Shown one piece after another: positions 16,049 through 24,652 of a stretch of DNA of 38,086 nucleotides. The translations under genes and the position numbers were made by a program. Where the stretch lies: contig JAHEBQ010000063.1 in the NCBI GenBank assembly GCA_024642205.1, forward strand, positions 1-38,086, given 5' to 3'. The notes beneath the pieces were generated by a model. That model saw only the letters and a list, made by a program, of their open reading frames with translations. It was not told where the DNA came from and ran no database searches. Each line of letters starts with the position of its first letter. Within the stretch, counting starts at the first letter, position 1. This stretch comes from Planctomycetaceae bacterium. GTDB taxonomy: Bacteria > Planctomycetota > Planctomycetia > Pirellulales > Pirellulaceae.

Positions 16049-17809
16049 ATGACCAACAAGACTTTTCGAGATCGTGAAATTCTGTCCAACGCACAAGACC
16101 GTGGTCCGGTTGCTACGCTGGGCGCGTTTCTTCGCCTGTCAGGGCCGGGTTGGTTACAGAGTGCGATTACCCTCGGCGGCGGTTCGCTCGGCGGTGCGCT
16201 TTACCTCGGCGTGATTGGCGGCAGCAGCATGCTCTGGTTGCAACTGGTAGCGATCATTATCGGCGTCATCATGCTTTCGGCGATCAGCTATGTCACGTTG
16301 TCGACGGGCCGGCGGCCGTACGGAGCGATCAATGAATTCGTCAACCCGGTACTCGGCGTCAGTTGGATTACAGCGACGATCCTGGCGAACATGATTTTCA
16401 TTTTGCCTCAGTTTTCGCTTTGTTTTGACGTGCTGGACAAAAATTTTGGGGCCGTCGGCTCAGTCGAATCGATGGTCGGTGGTGACCCATCAGGACAGAC
16501 CGCAAAAATCGTCTTTTCCGCAATCATTGCATTGATGGCTTTTGGCATTGTCTGCATGAGTTTCAAACCGGGTTGGGCGGCCCGGCTCTTCGATGCACTT
16601 CTCAAGTTGATCGTTGGCGGGATCGTCGTCTGTTTCGTCTTGGCCGTTGTCTTTTTGACTCAACAAAATGAAATCAACTGGACTGAGGCGCTCATGGGAT
16701 TTGTTCCTGATTTCAGCCAGTGGTGGAATGCGGCTCCAAAACTTGCCGAACGAATCAGTGAACTGGAAGGAACAGCGAACAGTTATTGGAGCGATCAGCT
16801 TCAGCAGCGGCAACGAAGTGTCATGATCAGCACGACGGCGACCGCCGTGGGTATCAACATGACGTTTTTGTTGCCTTACTCGATGCTGGCACGAGGATGG
16901 GACAGACCGTTCCGGGGGCTGGCCCGGTGGGACTTGATCACCGGGATGGCGATCCCGTTTATTGTCGTCACCAGTTGCATTGTGCTTGCTTCCGCAAACG
17001 CGTTTCATGCCAAGATCGATGACGACTTCAAGAGTCGTGACCCTGCCGTGGTTCAACAAAGCCGACTGTTCAATGGGGCCAGGGCTTCCATTCGCAGTCG
17101 GATACTGAAGGAGAACCCGGCTGCATTCGCGGAAGTCGACGCGATGCCAACCGGTACGGAAGATGAAGTTTCGGCCAAAGCCCTGGCGGCAAATGCGTTG
17201 GTCGCCGATTTCGTGGCAGGTATGAGCGAAAATGAACGAGTGGTTGCGTCTGCCCTGGTCAAGCCGAATACCGAGGCATTGGCGAAGACGCTGGAACCTG
17301 TCCTGGGAGATAAAGCGAACCTGGTTTTTGGATTGGGCGTTCTGGGAATGGGGTTCTCTACCATCATCATCTTGATGCTGATCAACGGTTACGCGGTTGC
17401 CGAGATTTTCAACTGTTACGAGAGCAATGTGATTCGCATCCTGGGCGCGTTGGCTGCGGGTGTGGTCGGGTTTTGTTGGTTCTGGATCTGGACCGGCGAT
17501 TCGAAGACCTACCTGGTGATTGTTGCATCCAGTTTCGCTGCGATTCTACTGCCAATTGCCTACTTTACGTTCATGGCGCTGATGAATAACCGAAATCTCC
17601 TGGGCGACGAAAAACCTTCGGGTGCCCGAATGTCGATTTGGAATCTGCTGATGACGATCGGTGTTTTGGGGGCGTTGGTTCAATCCGTCGCTTCGATTTC
17701 AACCATGATCGGTGGCGCCAATGGACCTTACGTGATGGGCGGCGTGGTGACATTCTTGATACTCGCGATCGTCGGATTTTCCGCGCGGCCCAGGGACAAT
17801 AACGATTAG
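16049..17809 (+). CDS. Nramp-like (LeuT-fold) membrane transporter lacking the classical metal motifs
   Basis: Integral membrane protein of 586 residues, with about 11 or 12 hydrophobic segments, resembling the Nramp divalent-metal transporter family. Helix 1 reads SGPGWLQSAITLGGGSLGG where Nramps have DPGN. The presumed helix 6 reads TAVGINMTFLLPYSML where Nramps have MPH. Thus both halves of the canonical metal site are replaced, and substrate is unknown. A polar region of roughly 110 residues (about 320-430, rich in Ala/Glu/Lys) separates two membrane blocks. Start: ATG 16049 preferred; TTG 15980 would add an Arg-rich leader. Neither has a clear ribosome site. It lies between trxB and asnS without obvious functional link. 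Confidence 0.75.
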   Translation: MTNKTFRDREILSNAQDRGPVATLGAFLRLSGPGWLQSAITLGGGSLGGALYLGVIGGSSMLWLQLVAIIIGVIMLSAISYVTLSTGRRPYGAINEFVNPVLGVSWITATILANMIFILPQFSLCFDVLDKNFGAVGSVESMVGGDPSGQTAKIVFSAIIALMAFGIVCMSFKPGWAARLFDALLKLIVGGIVVCFVLAVVFLTQQNEINWTEALMGFVPDFSQWWNAAPKLAERISELEGTANSYWSDQLQQRQRSVMISTTATAVGINMTFLLPYSMLARGWDRPFRGLARWDLITGMAIPFIVVTSCIVLASANAFHAKIDDDFKSRDPAVVQQSRLFNGARASIRSRILKENPAAFAEVDAMPTGTEDEVSAKALAANALVADFVAGMSENERVVASALVKPNTEALAKTLEPVLGDKANLVFGLGVLGMGFSTIIILMLINGYAVAEIFNCYESNVIRILGALAAGVVGFCWFWIWTGDSKTYLVIVASSFAAILLPIAYFTFMALMNNRNLLGDEKPSGARMSIWNLLMTIGVLGALVQSVASISTMIGGANGPYVMGGVVTFLILAIVGFSARPRDNND

Positions 17810-17910
17810 CACTTCGTCGAGAAAATTTGTGCAATCAAGCGCGGTGTCGTCGGCCTGCAGGTTTGATCGCGTCTCACATTCCACTATTGAAGAATCAACG
17901 GGATAATCGC

Positions 17911-19311
17911 ATGGACAAGATTTCAGTCAAGGACGCGCGGGTCGAATCGGCGATTGGCAGTCAGGGTATTCTAGAGGGTTGGGTTCGCACCCGTCGGGAT
18001 TCGAAAGCCGGTTTCAGTTTCATTGAAATCAACGATGGCTCCTGCCAGGGCAACATTCAGATCATCGCTGAAGCCACGTTGGAAAATTATGAATCCGGGA
18101 TCAAACATTTGACGGCTGGTTGCAGTATTTCCGCCGAAGGCGAAATTAAGGAATCCGGGGGGCGTGGCCAAAAAACCGAAATGCTGGCCACCCGGATCAC
18201 GATTCATGGATTGGCCGATCCCGATGACTACCCATTGCAGAAAAAGCGACACTCGATGGAAAAGCTGAGGGAATGGGCTCACCTCCGTCCCCGAACCAAT
18301 ACCTTCGGAGCTGTCGCCCGGGTCCGTAACTGCATTTGCAACTCGATTCACCAGTTCTACCAGGAGCGGGAATTTCTTTACGTTAACACTCCTGTGATCA
18401 CGGCCAGCGACTGCGAGGGTGCAGGAGAAATGTTCCAGGTAACGACGATGAAGCTGGACGACATCGCTAAACAGCAGATTGAGAAATTGAATTATCGCTT
18501 CGACTTTTTCGATAAACCTTCCTACCTCACCGTCAGTGGTCAACTTGAGGCAGAAACTTATGCCTGTGCATTGGGCAAGGTCTACACGTTTGGTCCGACC
18601 TTTCGCGCTGAAAACTCGAATACGTCGCGGCACCTGGCCGAATTCTGGATGGTCGAACCCGAAGTCGCATTTGCGGACTTGAACGACAACATGGACTTGG
18701 CGGAAGCATTCTTGAAACGAATCTTTGCCGATGCATTGAAGAAGTGCGGCGAAGACATGGAATTTTTCAACGAACGCATCGATGAGACCAAATCGTTGAT
18801 CGAGCGGCTGAAGGGAATCACGGATTCCGAATTTGTTCGACTTCCCTATACCGAAGCCGTTGAGGTTCTCGAGAACTCGAATCAGAAATTTGATTTTCCC
18901 GTCAAATGGGGAATCGACCTGCAATCCGAGCATGAGCGTTTTTTGACCGAGCAACACTTCAAGAAACCGGTGATCCTGTTTGACTATCCAAAAACGATCA
19001 AACCGTTTTACATGTATTGCAATGATGACGACAAAACCGTGCGAGCGATGGACGTCCTTGTCCCGGGCGTGGGTGAGATCATCGGAGGCAGCCAGCGCGA
19101 ACACCGCCTGGATGTGTTGGAGTCACGGATGAGGGATCAGGAGTTGAACGTGGAAGAATACTGGTGGTATACCGATCTACGAAGATACGGCACCGTTCCG
19201 CACGCCGGGTTTGGTTTGGGCCTCGAACGGGTCGTCCAGTTTGTCACCAGCATGGCCAACATCCGCGACGTGATTCCGTTTCCGCGCACACCAGGGAATG
19301 CGGAGTTTTAG
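17911..19311 (+). CDS. asnS: Asparaginyl-tRNA synthetase
   Basis: Charges tRNA-Asn with asparagine in the cytoplasm. An N-terminal OB-fold anticodon-binding domain (about residues 1-110, with GWVRTRRDSKAGFSFIEIND) is followed by the class II catalytic core. Motif 2 appears as FGPTFRAENSNTSRH and motif 3 as GLGLERVVQF, with the C-terminal RDVIPFPRTPGNAEF typical of bacterial AsnRS. The 466-residue length equals the usual bacterial size. AsnRS rather than AspRS is indicated by the short length, lacking the GAD insertion, and by the PRTPGNAEF ending. Start ATG 17911 gives the normal N-terminus; the frame is open 28 codons upstream without family similarity. Confidence 0.95.
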   Translation: MDKISVKDARVESAIGSQGILEGWVRTRRDSKAGFSFIEINDGSCQGNIQIIAEATLENYESGIKHLTAGCSISAEGEIKESGGRGQKTEMLATRITIHGLADPDDYPLQKKRHSMEKLREWAHLRPRTNTFGAVARVRNCICNSIHQFYQEREFLYVNTPVITASDCEGAGEMFQVTTMKLDDIAKQQIEKLNYRFDFFDKPSYLTVSGQLEAETYACALGKVYTFGPTFRAENSNTSRHLAEFWMVEPEVAFADLNDNMDLAEAFLKRIFADALKKCGEDMEFFNERIDETKSLIERLKGITDSEFVRLPYTEAVEVLENSNQKFDFPVKWGIDLQSEHERFLTEQHFKKPVILFDYPKTIKPFYMYCNDDDKTVRAMDVLVPGVGEIIGGSQREHRLDVLESRMRDQELNVEEYWWYTDLRRYGTVPHAGFGLGLERVVQFVTSMANIRDVIPFPRTPGNAEF

Positions 19312-19312
19312 C

Positions 19313-19329
19313 ATCCTGAAGCGCAGGAT
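19313..19329 (+). terminator. Small hairpin right after asnS
   Basis: ATCCTG, loop AAGCG and CAGGAT make a perfect 6-bp stem starting two bases after the stop codon. No T-tract follows, so termination here is uncertain. Confidence 0.35.
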
Positions 19330-19612
19330 CCGTGGAACCCGCAGTCGTTCGTGAAATGGGTCCCAAGGGTCATCCTCACCCAGTCAATGGCAATCGAAAG
19401 GTCTTTCGTTCACGGCCGGTCGTGGATCCCGTTGCAACCCGAATCGGCGACGGCGTTGGTTGGTAACAGTTTTTTGGCTTTGTCCCGGTTTTTGTGGGTC
19501 AAACTTCTATTGATTCCATTCAATCGCATCGCTTAGACTTTTTGCGGAAATGGGAGTCGAAGTTTGCGCTTCGCCAATTCGCGCATCGCAATTTCATGGA
19601 GGTTCGAAAGGC
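19330..19612. other. Spacer before the flavin monooxygenase gene
   Basis: Apart from the hairpin at its left border I see no RNA gene, repeat or credible coding frame. The frame of the next gene is open back to 19550, but the family N-terminus starts at 19613. Confidence 0.5.
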
Positions 19613-21292
19613 ATGGATGTCTGTATTATCGGCGCTGGGTGGTCCGGAATCTACGCATGCAAATATGCGGTCGAAAATGGCATGAATCCGATCGTTCTTG
19701 AGCGGAGATCGGATATCGGCGGCGTCTGGAATTATTCGGATGACCCGGAAATCACAACGGTCATGAAGTCGACAGTATCTTCTTCGTCGCGAGTCGTGAC
19801 CGAGGCTTCAGATTTCTTCATGAAGGAAGAAGTCGGGCATTTCATGCACCATGAAGACATCATTTCGTATTTGCGCGACTACATCGAGAAATTTGATTTG
19901 GGGCGGTACCTGCGATTCAGCTGTGAGGTGAAGTCGGTTCAAAAAGTTGACGGCAGATGGCAGGTCAGTTTTGAGCAGGATGGCGAATCAAAACGGGTCG
20001 TGGCTGACAAACTAGCCGTTTGCGCGGGGCTTCATAACAAAAAGAAAATGATCGGTCAGCCGATTGCGAATTTCACGGGAACCATCATTCATGCCGGGGA
20101 TCTGAAAGCAATTGATTCTGCCGATTTTTCGGCAGGCGATCGAGTGCTGGTTTATGGTGGTGGGGAAACCTCCTCTGACATTGTCGACTTATTGGTCAAA
20201 ACGCCGGCCAGGATCACCTGGGCGATTCGTGGCGGACAGCACTTTCTCCGGAAGACGTTGTTTCACCAGCGGCCAGGGGTCGGGCAGTTTGGCCAGCACG
20301 ATTTCGCGCTGGACCTGATTGCCAGCCCGGTGATCAACGCGTTAAGTCCCTTTTCCAAAGGCGCTCCAGGAAGGCGATACTTGACCGACTTCTTGTCGAC
20401 CGGGTCTTTCGCCGGGTACCAGGGGCACGGGATTTCCGTATGGCGAAACGAATTCCGGTACGCCCAGACCTTTTTCAACAAGAATGGCCACACGATTGAA
20501 TTCGTGAAATCGGGTCGCGTGTCGGCTCAGAATGAAGTGATATCGGTCGTCGGCGATGAGGTCGAATTCAAAAGCGGTGATCGTGAAAGATTCACACACA
20601 TCATCTGCTGTTTTGGATACGAGTTTCACTGTCCATTTCTCCCCGCCCCTTACGACCGGGGCGAGCTTGAGAGCTTTTACCAATACGTGTTTCCTCCCGA
20701 TGACACGAGTCTCGCATTCCTCGGTTTTGCCAGGCCGATCATTGGCTCGATCCCTGTACTCACCGAGATGCAGTGTCTCTGGACGTTTCGTGTATGGTCG
20801 GGAAAAGCCGATCTGCCGGACGAATCCAACATGCGAGCTCACCAGGTTCAAATCAACCGGCGGTGGGACGAACGGCTTCCGGGGCGGGGGAATCTGCGAA
20901 CGCTGGTTCTTCCTTCAACGTATGTGGCAATGATGATCAAGTCGGCGTATCCCGGACGTAGCCCGGGAGAGCATTTCAAGAAGCAACCACTGCGGGCCTT
21001 GAAATTTCTGTCGTGGATTCCGTCGGGGTCGATGCGTTTGGCATTGGATCCGAGTCTGAGTAACGACGAATTCAATCAACTTTGGAGAAAGCGCCGTCAC
21101 GGTGTGGTGCTGGCTTACCTGTTGCCAATTGTAATATTGTTCAGTCGGATGTCGCGGGTCGAGAGGCTCGTCGACTGGATTGTCGATCGCCGGGAACATC
21201 GGCGACTCAAATCCGTTCAAAGGTCCAAGGCGATTCCGGTGGGCCAGCCAGACAGTAACAAAAGCACGATCGGGCACCGGAGAGTTGCCTAG
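19613..21292 (+). CDS. Flavin-containing monooxygenase-like FAD/NAD(P) protein
   Basis: Probable NADPH- and FAD-dependent monooxygenase of the FMO/Baeyer-Villiger type, 559 residues. The FAD motif GAGWSG is at residues 7-12. The FMO fingerprint FxGxxxHxxx is present as FTGTIIHAGD near residue 154. A second Rossmann motif appears as GGGETSSD near residue 182, and CCFGYEFHCPFL corresponds to the later family segment. Near residue 497 a hydrophobic stretch (AYLLPIVILF) followed by a basic tail suggests membrane association. Start: ATG 19613 follows GGAGG about ten bases upstream and begins directly with the dinucleotide fold. Substrate unknown; neighbours (asnS, a small helical protein) do not help. 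Confidence 0.85.
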   Translation: MDVCIIGAGWSGIYACKYAVENGMNPIVLERRSDIGGVWNYSDDPEITTVMKSTVSSSSRVVTEASDFFMKEEVGHFMHHEDIISYLRDYIEKFDLGRYLRFSCEVKSVQKVDGRWQVSFEQDGESKRVVADKLAVCAGLHNKKKMIGQPIANFTGTIIHAGDLKAIDSADFSAGDRVLVYGGGETSSDIVDLLVKTPARITWAIRGGQHFLRKTLFHQRPGVGQFGQHDFALDLIASPVINALSPFSKGAPGRRYLTDFLSTGSFAGYQGHGISVWRNEFRYAQTFFNKNGHTIEFVKSGRVSAQNEVISVVGDEVEFKSGDRERFTHIICCFGYEFHCPFLPAPYDRGELESFYQYVFPPDDTSLAFLGFARPIIGSIPVLTEMQCLWTFRVWSGKADLPDESNMRAHQVQINRRWDERLPGRGNLRTLVLPSTYVAMMIKSAYPGRSPGEHFKKQPLRALKFLSWIPSGSMRLALDPSLSNDEFNQLWRKRRHGVVLAYLLPIVILFSRMSRVERLVDWIVDRREHRRLKSVQRSKAIPVGQPDSNKSTIGHRRVA

Positions 21293-21337
21293 TCGAAGTG
21301 CCGTTCGGTCAGCATATGTCCGCAGGATAAATGAAAC

Positions 21338-21796
21338 TCAAAAAAAATCCGATCCCGGGCTATCGTCGGTCCAGGTTGGAGCGGGAAACGCTGCTTCGAG
21401 GAGACACTGTTCATCCGCCTGGCATTCCAGGAATCGTTCGGCAAATCCATTGAATAGATGGATCAGCGTCCCGTGCGGGCTTTCTCCGCGCCTGGCCCGC
21501 ATACAAAGCGTATACAACGATTGGCGGAGCGCCGTCCACCGACGTTTGAGATGCTCGACATCCGAGGTCAGCCAGGGCGAACGTTGGACTGCATCTGTGT
21601 AAACGTGGTGATTCTCCCGCAAGGCGATACATTGATCAAGAAATCCAGCGGACTGGCTGAACTGTGTTTCTGCGCTGCCCGACAATGTGTCCTTCCTCCG
21701 AAGAATCTCAATCAAGTCTTCGATGATCTGACTGGGAGGTCCTGCCGAAGTTGACACGTACTCAGAAGTTTTTGTTTCACGAGTCTTGTCGGTCAT
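21338..21796 (-). CDS. Small helical protein, possibly hemerythrin-like
   Basis: Not confidently recognised. A 152-residue, predominantly helical protein with a Thr/Ser-rich N-terminus (MTDKTRETKTSEYVSTSAG), helices containing RENHHVYTDAV and DVEHLKRRW, and a last helix ending FLECQADEQCLLEAAF. The spacing recalls the four-helix hemerythrin-like proteins common in planctomycetes, whose last helix often carries an HExxE pattern before LLxEA. Here that histidine is Gln, so metal binding may be lost. Start: ATG 21796 has a perfect AAGGAG six bases upstream; the frame is open to 22012 but without support. It is convergent with the monooxygenase gene and divergent from the glycosyltransferase locus. 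Confidence 0.72.
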   Translation of the reverse strand: MTDKTRETKTSEYVSTSAGPPSQIIEDLIEILRRKDTLSGSAETQFSQSAGFLDQCIALRENHHVYTDAVQRSPWLTSDVEHLKRRWTALRQSLYTLCMRARRGESPHGTLIHLFNGFAERFLECQADEQCLLEAAFPAPTWTDDSPGSDFF

Positions 21797-22158
21797 ACAA
21801 AGCTCCTTGGGTCTTGTCGATACAGTTCTGGCTTCCAACCATTCTACGGCCAATTCGATGCCGATTTCTTTTTTCAGCGGGAAAATCATTCTTGTCACGA
21901 TGAAGTCTACGTCGGACGTCGTTGTTTGGTCAAGCGGTACGTGTTTGCCGGTTCCATAATCGCACACTCGACGTGCAAGAATCGCACGATGTTGATATTT
22001 CCGCTCAAGCATGATTTTTTGATGCAGGTGAAGTGGAATTTACTTGGCAAGACTGGCCAATTCGTAATTCGACAATTGGTTTTTGGAATCGGTTGAATTC
22101 ACCGCTGGCTGTTTTACGGTAACATGGCAATACCCGAATTTGTTAATGACGACCATCG
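21797..22158. other. Divergent upstream region of the glycoside locus
   Basis: About 360 bases between the small helical protein and the first glycosyltransferase. It is locally AT-rich around 22010-22110 and probably holds two promoters, but I could not find a convincing -35/-10 pair. The strong Shine-Dalgarno of the minus-strand gene is at 21803-21808. No RNA gene seen. Confidence 0.5.
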
Positions 22159-23712
22159 ATGATGAAAATCGCGCTTCTTCACTACCATTTGAACCGCGGC
22201 GGGGTGACGCAGGTTATCGCTAACCATTTGCGGGCCCTGAACAGGGTAACGTCACCTGGAGCAAACTTGCAGGTCGCGTTGCTGTTTGGCGGTCGATGTG
22301 ATGGTTGGTCAGATCGGTTGACCAGTGAACTTGACCGACTCACGCTGACGATGTACCCGATGGCGGAACTCGATTACGACAATGTTGGTGGCGCCCGGGG
22401 AGACTTGAATCAAAAACTCCTGGCGACTTTCCGGGAGGCTGGATTTCCTCCCGAGGAGACCGTCGTTCACATTCACAACCATTCGCTCGGCAAGAACAAG
22501 GCGGTTCCGGGCGCCATGAATCGGTTGGCGCGCGAGGGTTATTCCTGTCTGATGCAGATTCATGATTTTGCCGAAGATTTTCGGCCGGATAACTACCACC
22601 GGATCGGGTCCAGCGAGGGCGCAACCGGATCGAACGAATCGGCGGGGTTTCTCTATCCGCAGGCGTCACAGATACACTATGCCGTACTCAACAGCCGGGA
22701 TCATTCGATATTGCTTGATGCCGGTGTGGATCTGTCGCGTTTGCACGTGCTTCCCAATGCCGTCGCGGAATTTGATACGCTCCCGCCCCATGATGAGGCG
22801 CGAGCCCGCGTTGCCGAACGATTCGGAATTTCGAGTCGCGAGCGTTTCATACTTTATCCGGTGCGTGGAATTCGGCGAAAAAATCTGGGTGAGGCACTGC
22901 TTTGGTCGGCGTTGGCGAAAGGAAGAAACTGTTTTGGATTGACGCTTCCTCCGTTGAATCCCGTCGAGCAGCCAAGCTACGCGCGATGGAAGGAATGTGC
23001 GAACGACAACGGTCTGCGTTGGATGTTTGAGATGGGGGGAGTCAAGGGGCTGGACTACATGGACAATCTCGCGGCTGCGGATTTTATTCTGACCACAAGT
23101 GTTGCCGAGGGGTTCGGTTTGGTGTTTTTGGAAGCCTGGCTCGCAAATTGCCATCTGGTGGGTCGGGATCTTCCGGAAATTACCAACGACTTTTTGACAA
23201 TGGGCATGCGGTTTCCCGGTCTCAATCCAGAGTTTTGGATTCCTGTCGAATTACTGGACCAGCGCGTCGCACGCGGCGAAATGGCCGATTCCTTTCGGTC
23301 AGTGTTGCGGTCCTATCGACTGCCGGAGCCTGACTCGCTGGACCAGGAAATGGACGGATTGTTTGCCAACGATCGGTTGGATTTCGCCCGCTGCGGAATT
23401 TCAACACAACGACAGGTAATCAACAAGGTGGCCAGTGAATCTGCTTTCCGGAACGTTGTGTTGGCAGCGAATCCATGGTTCGATCATGCATTGACGTCCA
23501 CATTCGCCGATTCGGAACTGATTGGGAAGAACGCTGAGATCGTTTCGAGACAATATTCGTTAACGCAATGTGGACGTCGGTTGACGGCAATTTACGACAA
23601 AGTTGTTTCCAGTGATCGCGACGACAAACTGAAGCCGCTTTCCAATCGAAACCGAATTCTTGGCCATTTTCTCAGCCTGACCCGATTTCATCCGCTGAGA
23701 ATAGAAACATGA
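22159..23712 (+). CDS. Glycosyltransferase, GT4-like (GT-B fold)
   Basis: Retaining nucleotide-sugar glycosyltransferase of 517 residues. The N-terminal MKIALLHYHLNRGGVTQVI has the glycine-rich acceptor-domain loop of GT4 enzymes. A phosphate-binding basic pair occurs in GIRRKNLGEAL (about residues 237-246), and the donor-site E-x7-E motif is EGFGLVFLE (317-325). The C-terminal 100 residues extend past the usual fold. Starts as ATGATG at 22159/22162; the ribosome site is weak. Its stop overlaps the start of the HAD gene (ATGA, 23709-23712), implying coupled translation and a joint step. Likely first gene of the glucosylglycerate-type locus. Donor and acceptor unknown; it is only distantly like the two GT4 paralogues downstream. 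Confidence 0.85.
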   Translation: MMKIALLHYHLNRGGVTQVIANHLRALNRVTSPGANLQVALLFGGRCDGWSDRLTSELDRLTLTMYPMAELDYDNVGGARGDLNQKLLATFREAGFPPEETVVHIHNHSLGKNKAVPGAMNRLAREGYSCLMQIHDFAEDFRPDNYHRIGSSEGATGSNESAGFLYPQASQIHYAVLNSRDHSILLDAGVDLSRLHVLPNAVAEFDTLPPHDEARARVAERFGISSRERFILYPVRGIRRKNLGEALLWSALAKGRNCFGLTLPPLNPVEQPSYARWKECANDNGLRWMFEMGGVKGLDYMDNLAAADFILTTSVAEGFGLVFLEAWLANCHLVGRDLPEITNDFLTMGMRFPGLNPEFWIPVELLDQRVARGEMADSFRSVLRSYRLPEPDSLDQEMDGLFANDRLDFARCGISTQRQVINKVASESAFRNVVLAANPWFDHALTSTFADSELIGKNAEIVSRQYSLTQCGRRLTAIYDKVVSSDRDDKLKPLSNRNRILGHFLSLTRFHPLRIET

Positions 23713-24623
23713 GTGGTTCATTCAGCGACGTCATTCGTCGTTACGCCCGACCGATGGAGCCGATTGAAACCAGTGAGACACCTGTGATCCGAAAGATGCA
23801 AGGCTTGAAGGTTGTGCTGTTCGATATTTATGGGACGCTGTTGATCAGCGCCAGTGGTGATATCGAATCGGGCGTTTCAGGAAATTGCGAGAGGGCGTTC
23901 AGCGAAGCATTGTCCGCGGTCGGTATTCCGTTCCACGGCAGTGCCAAAGCGGGCCCTCAACTCATGGTGGATGCGATTCAAACCGCCCATGCCCAGGCTC
24001 GCCAGGAGGGGATTGAGTACCCGGAAATTGACATCGTTTCCATCTGGGGTCAAGTCTTGTCGAACATTCTCGCTTTCGGCGGGACAGGGCCAACCAGCTC
24101 AAACCAGGGATCGCTCGTGTCCGGAGTCTCCGATTCGATTCTCCAGCAGTTTTCGTTGGAGTACGAAATGCGTGTGAACCCGGTTTGGCCGATGCCACAT
24201 GCTCGCGATTGTCTGAACCAGTTGTTTGAATCCGGGTTGTGCCTCGGCATTATCAGCAATGCACAGTGCTTCACGATTGATATTTTGCAAACTCTGCTTC
24301 AGATAGACCTTCCTGGTTTTGAATTTGACCCGGAATTGCAATACTATTCATACCAAACAGGCCAGGCCAAACCTGGCATGGCGATGTATCAGTTGGCCGC
24401 CGAAAGCCTGGCTCGGCGCGGTATACGAGCCAGCGAGGTGCTGTATATTGGCAACGACATGCTCAAGGACGTGATGCCTGCCAAGTCCATTGGCTTTCGC
24501 ACAGCTTTGTTTGCCGGTGACGCACGAAGCCTGAGGCGTCGAAAAGATGACCCGCGTGTCGGCGGAGTCGCGCCGGATTTGTTGATTACAGATTTGTTGG
24601 ACGTGCCAAAATGCATGAGATAA
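23709..24623 (+). CDS. HAD-superfamily hydrolase
   Basis: Haloacid-dehalogenase-superfamily hydrolase of 304 residues, probably a phosphatase. Motif I is LFDIYGTLL (Asp nucleophile, with Tyr in place of the second Asp, as in dehalogenase-type members). Motif II is GIISNAQ, the conserved Lys is in GQAKPGMAMY, and motif III/IV is VLYIGNDMLKDVMPAKSIGF. A long helical cap (about residues 55-170) lies between motifs I and II (C1 type). Translation is coupled to the preceding GT4 gene by a 4-base overlap. In this locus a phosphatase is needed to convert glucosyl-3-phosphoglycerate to glucosylglycerate, so it is a candidate. The known HAD-type GpgP enzymes I recall have a different cap and a normal DxD, so this is tentative. 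Confidence 0.85.
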   Translation: MSGSFSDVIRRYARPMEPIETSETPVIRKMQGLKVVLFDIYGTLLISASGDIESGVSGNCERAFSEALSAVGIPFHGSAKAGPQLMVDAIQTAHAQARQEGIEYPEIDIVSIWGQVLSNILAFGGTGPTSSNQGSLVSGVSDSILQQFSLEYEMRVNPVWPMPHARDCLNQLFESGLCLGIISNAQCFTIDILQTLLQIDLPGFEFDPELQYYSYQTGQAKPGMAMYQLAAESLARRGIRASEVLYIGNDMLKDVMPAKSIGFRTALFAGDARSLRRRKDDPRVGGVAPDLLITDLLDVPKCMR

Positions 24624-24652
24624 TTTTTTGAAACGAAAGCAGACGCTTGGCA

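Noticed and set aside
17971..19104. Minus-strand frame of 377 codons opposite asnS
   Set aside because: Antisense shadow of a well-conserved tRNA synthetase; no motif or ribosome site.
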